From positions 1 through 5,988 of the forward strand of contig RFGQ01000694.1 in NCBI GenBank assembly GCA_003695865.1: 5,988 bases of DNA, written 5' to 3'. The notes beneath the pieces are model-generated. The model did no database searches, had not been told where the DNA came from, and was given only the letters and a program-made list of their open reading frames with translations. Position 1 is the stretch's first letter, and each line of letters starts with the position of its first letter. Source of the DNA: Gemmatimonadota bacterium (GTDB taxonomy: Bacteria > Gemmatimonadota > Gemmatimonadetes > Longimicrobiales > Gaopeijiaceae). Positions 5,840-5,988 of this stretch are shown piece after piece. The position numbers were made by a program, and so were the translations under genes.

Positions 5840-5988
5840 TCGAGGCCTCCTTTCTTCCACTCGTAGATGAGCCCGACGGTGAGCACGAAGATGAACAGGA
5901 GCACGGCCACGAACGGCCCCCAGCCCAGCTCGCGCATCTCCACCGCCCACGGAATCAGGAAGACCGTCTCCAGGTCGAAGACGATGAA
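5830..5988 (-). CDS. nuoA: NADH-quinone oxidoreductase subunit A, C-terminal 52 residues (cut by right edge)
   Basis: C-terminal part of the small membrane subunit NuoA (ND3 homologue), which sits where the peripheral arm meets the membrane arm. The visible part opens with the family motif FDLETVFLIPWAV. Its acidic residues (Asp5 and Glu7 of the fragment) correspond to the conserved membrane carboxylates of NuoA. A hydrophobic last transmembrane helix follows (about 25-42 of the fragment, FVAVLLFIFVLTVGLIYEW), then the charged end KKGGLEWD and stop TGA (5832-5830). A full NuoA has about 120-150 residues, so the first helix, the ND3-type loop and any operon promoter lie to the right of this window. 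The codons for KKGG double as the nuoB ribosome-binding site, and the two genes overlap by 10 bp. Confidence 0.96.
   Translation of the reverse strand, partial: FIVFDLETVFLIPWAVEMRELGWGPFVAVLLFIFVLTVGLIYEWKKGGLEWD
5846..5853 (-). promoter_or_regulatory. Ribosome-binding site of nuoB (AAAGGAGG)
   Basis: AAAGGAGG on the minus strand is a near-perfect anti-16S match, six bases before the GTG at 5839. It lies inside the last codons of nuoA and decides the nuoB start in favour of GTG over the ATG at 5950. Confidence 0.85.

Overview
The window is a run of the nuo operon, which encodes the proton-pumping NADH:quinone oxidoreductase (respiratory complex I). All genes lie on the minus strand, so transcription runs from right to left. 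Seven genes are visible in the canonical order nuoA-B-C-D-E-F-G. nuoA is cut by the right edge (only its last 52 codons are present) and nuoG is cut by the left edge (its first 357 codons are present). nuoB, nuoC, nuoD, nuoE and nuoF are complete. No RNA gene, mobile element, CRISPR array or phage-like sequence is visible, and no gene-free stretch exceeds 48 bases.

Layout from right to left: NuoA C-terminus (5988-5830); NuoB, the cluster N2 subunit (5839-5126); NuoC, the 30-kDa-type subunit (5112-4414); NuoD, the 49-kDa-type quinone-site subunit (4388-3120); NuoE, the 24-kDa-type [2Fe-2S] N1a subunit (3123-2416); NuoF, the 51-kDa-type FMN/NADH and N3 subunit (2414-1122); NuoG, the 75-kDa-type subunit with N1b, N4, N5 and N7 (1073-1). 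The junctions are tight: A/B overlap by 10 bp, B/C are 13 bp apart, C/D 25 bp, D/E overlap by 4 bp (ATGA), E/F are 1 bp apart and F/G 48 bp. Translational coupling of most of the operon is therefore likely. Three starts have convincing Shine-Dalgarno sequences (nuoB, nuoE, nuoF). nuoB and nuoF start with GTG, and each GTG start is shorter than the longest open frame.

Electrons would pass from NADH to FMN in NuoF, through N3 (NuoF) and the NuoG clusters, to N2 in NuoB, and then to quinone at the NuoB/NuoD interface. N1a in NuoE is the side cluster next to FMN. NuoA is a membrane subunit joining the peripheral arm to the proton-pumping arm. Its partners (nuoH-N) should lie beyond the left edge if the order stays canonical. 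All iron-sulfur ligands expected in the visible parts are present, so nothing suggests decay.

The DNA is strongly GC-rich, with G/C at most third codon positions. This produces long spurious open frames on the opposite strand, including one of 745 codons. Separate nuoC and nuoD genes argue against Escherichia-like gammaproteobacteria, where the two are fused. The subunit style (for example HSSFEKLGEYR in NuoD and LICAGRVPYKLAPVLRR in NuoB) recalls Gemmatimonadota or a neighbouring high-GC Gram-negative phylum. This is recalled similarity only and the placement is weak.

I found no previously undescribed system. The points worth a second look are small: a NuoE longer than usual at both ends, a NuoB with a glycine/histidine-rich N-terminus and a longer tail, non-standard cysteines in NuoB, NuoE and NuoF, and retention of the N7 site in NuoG.
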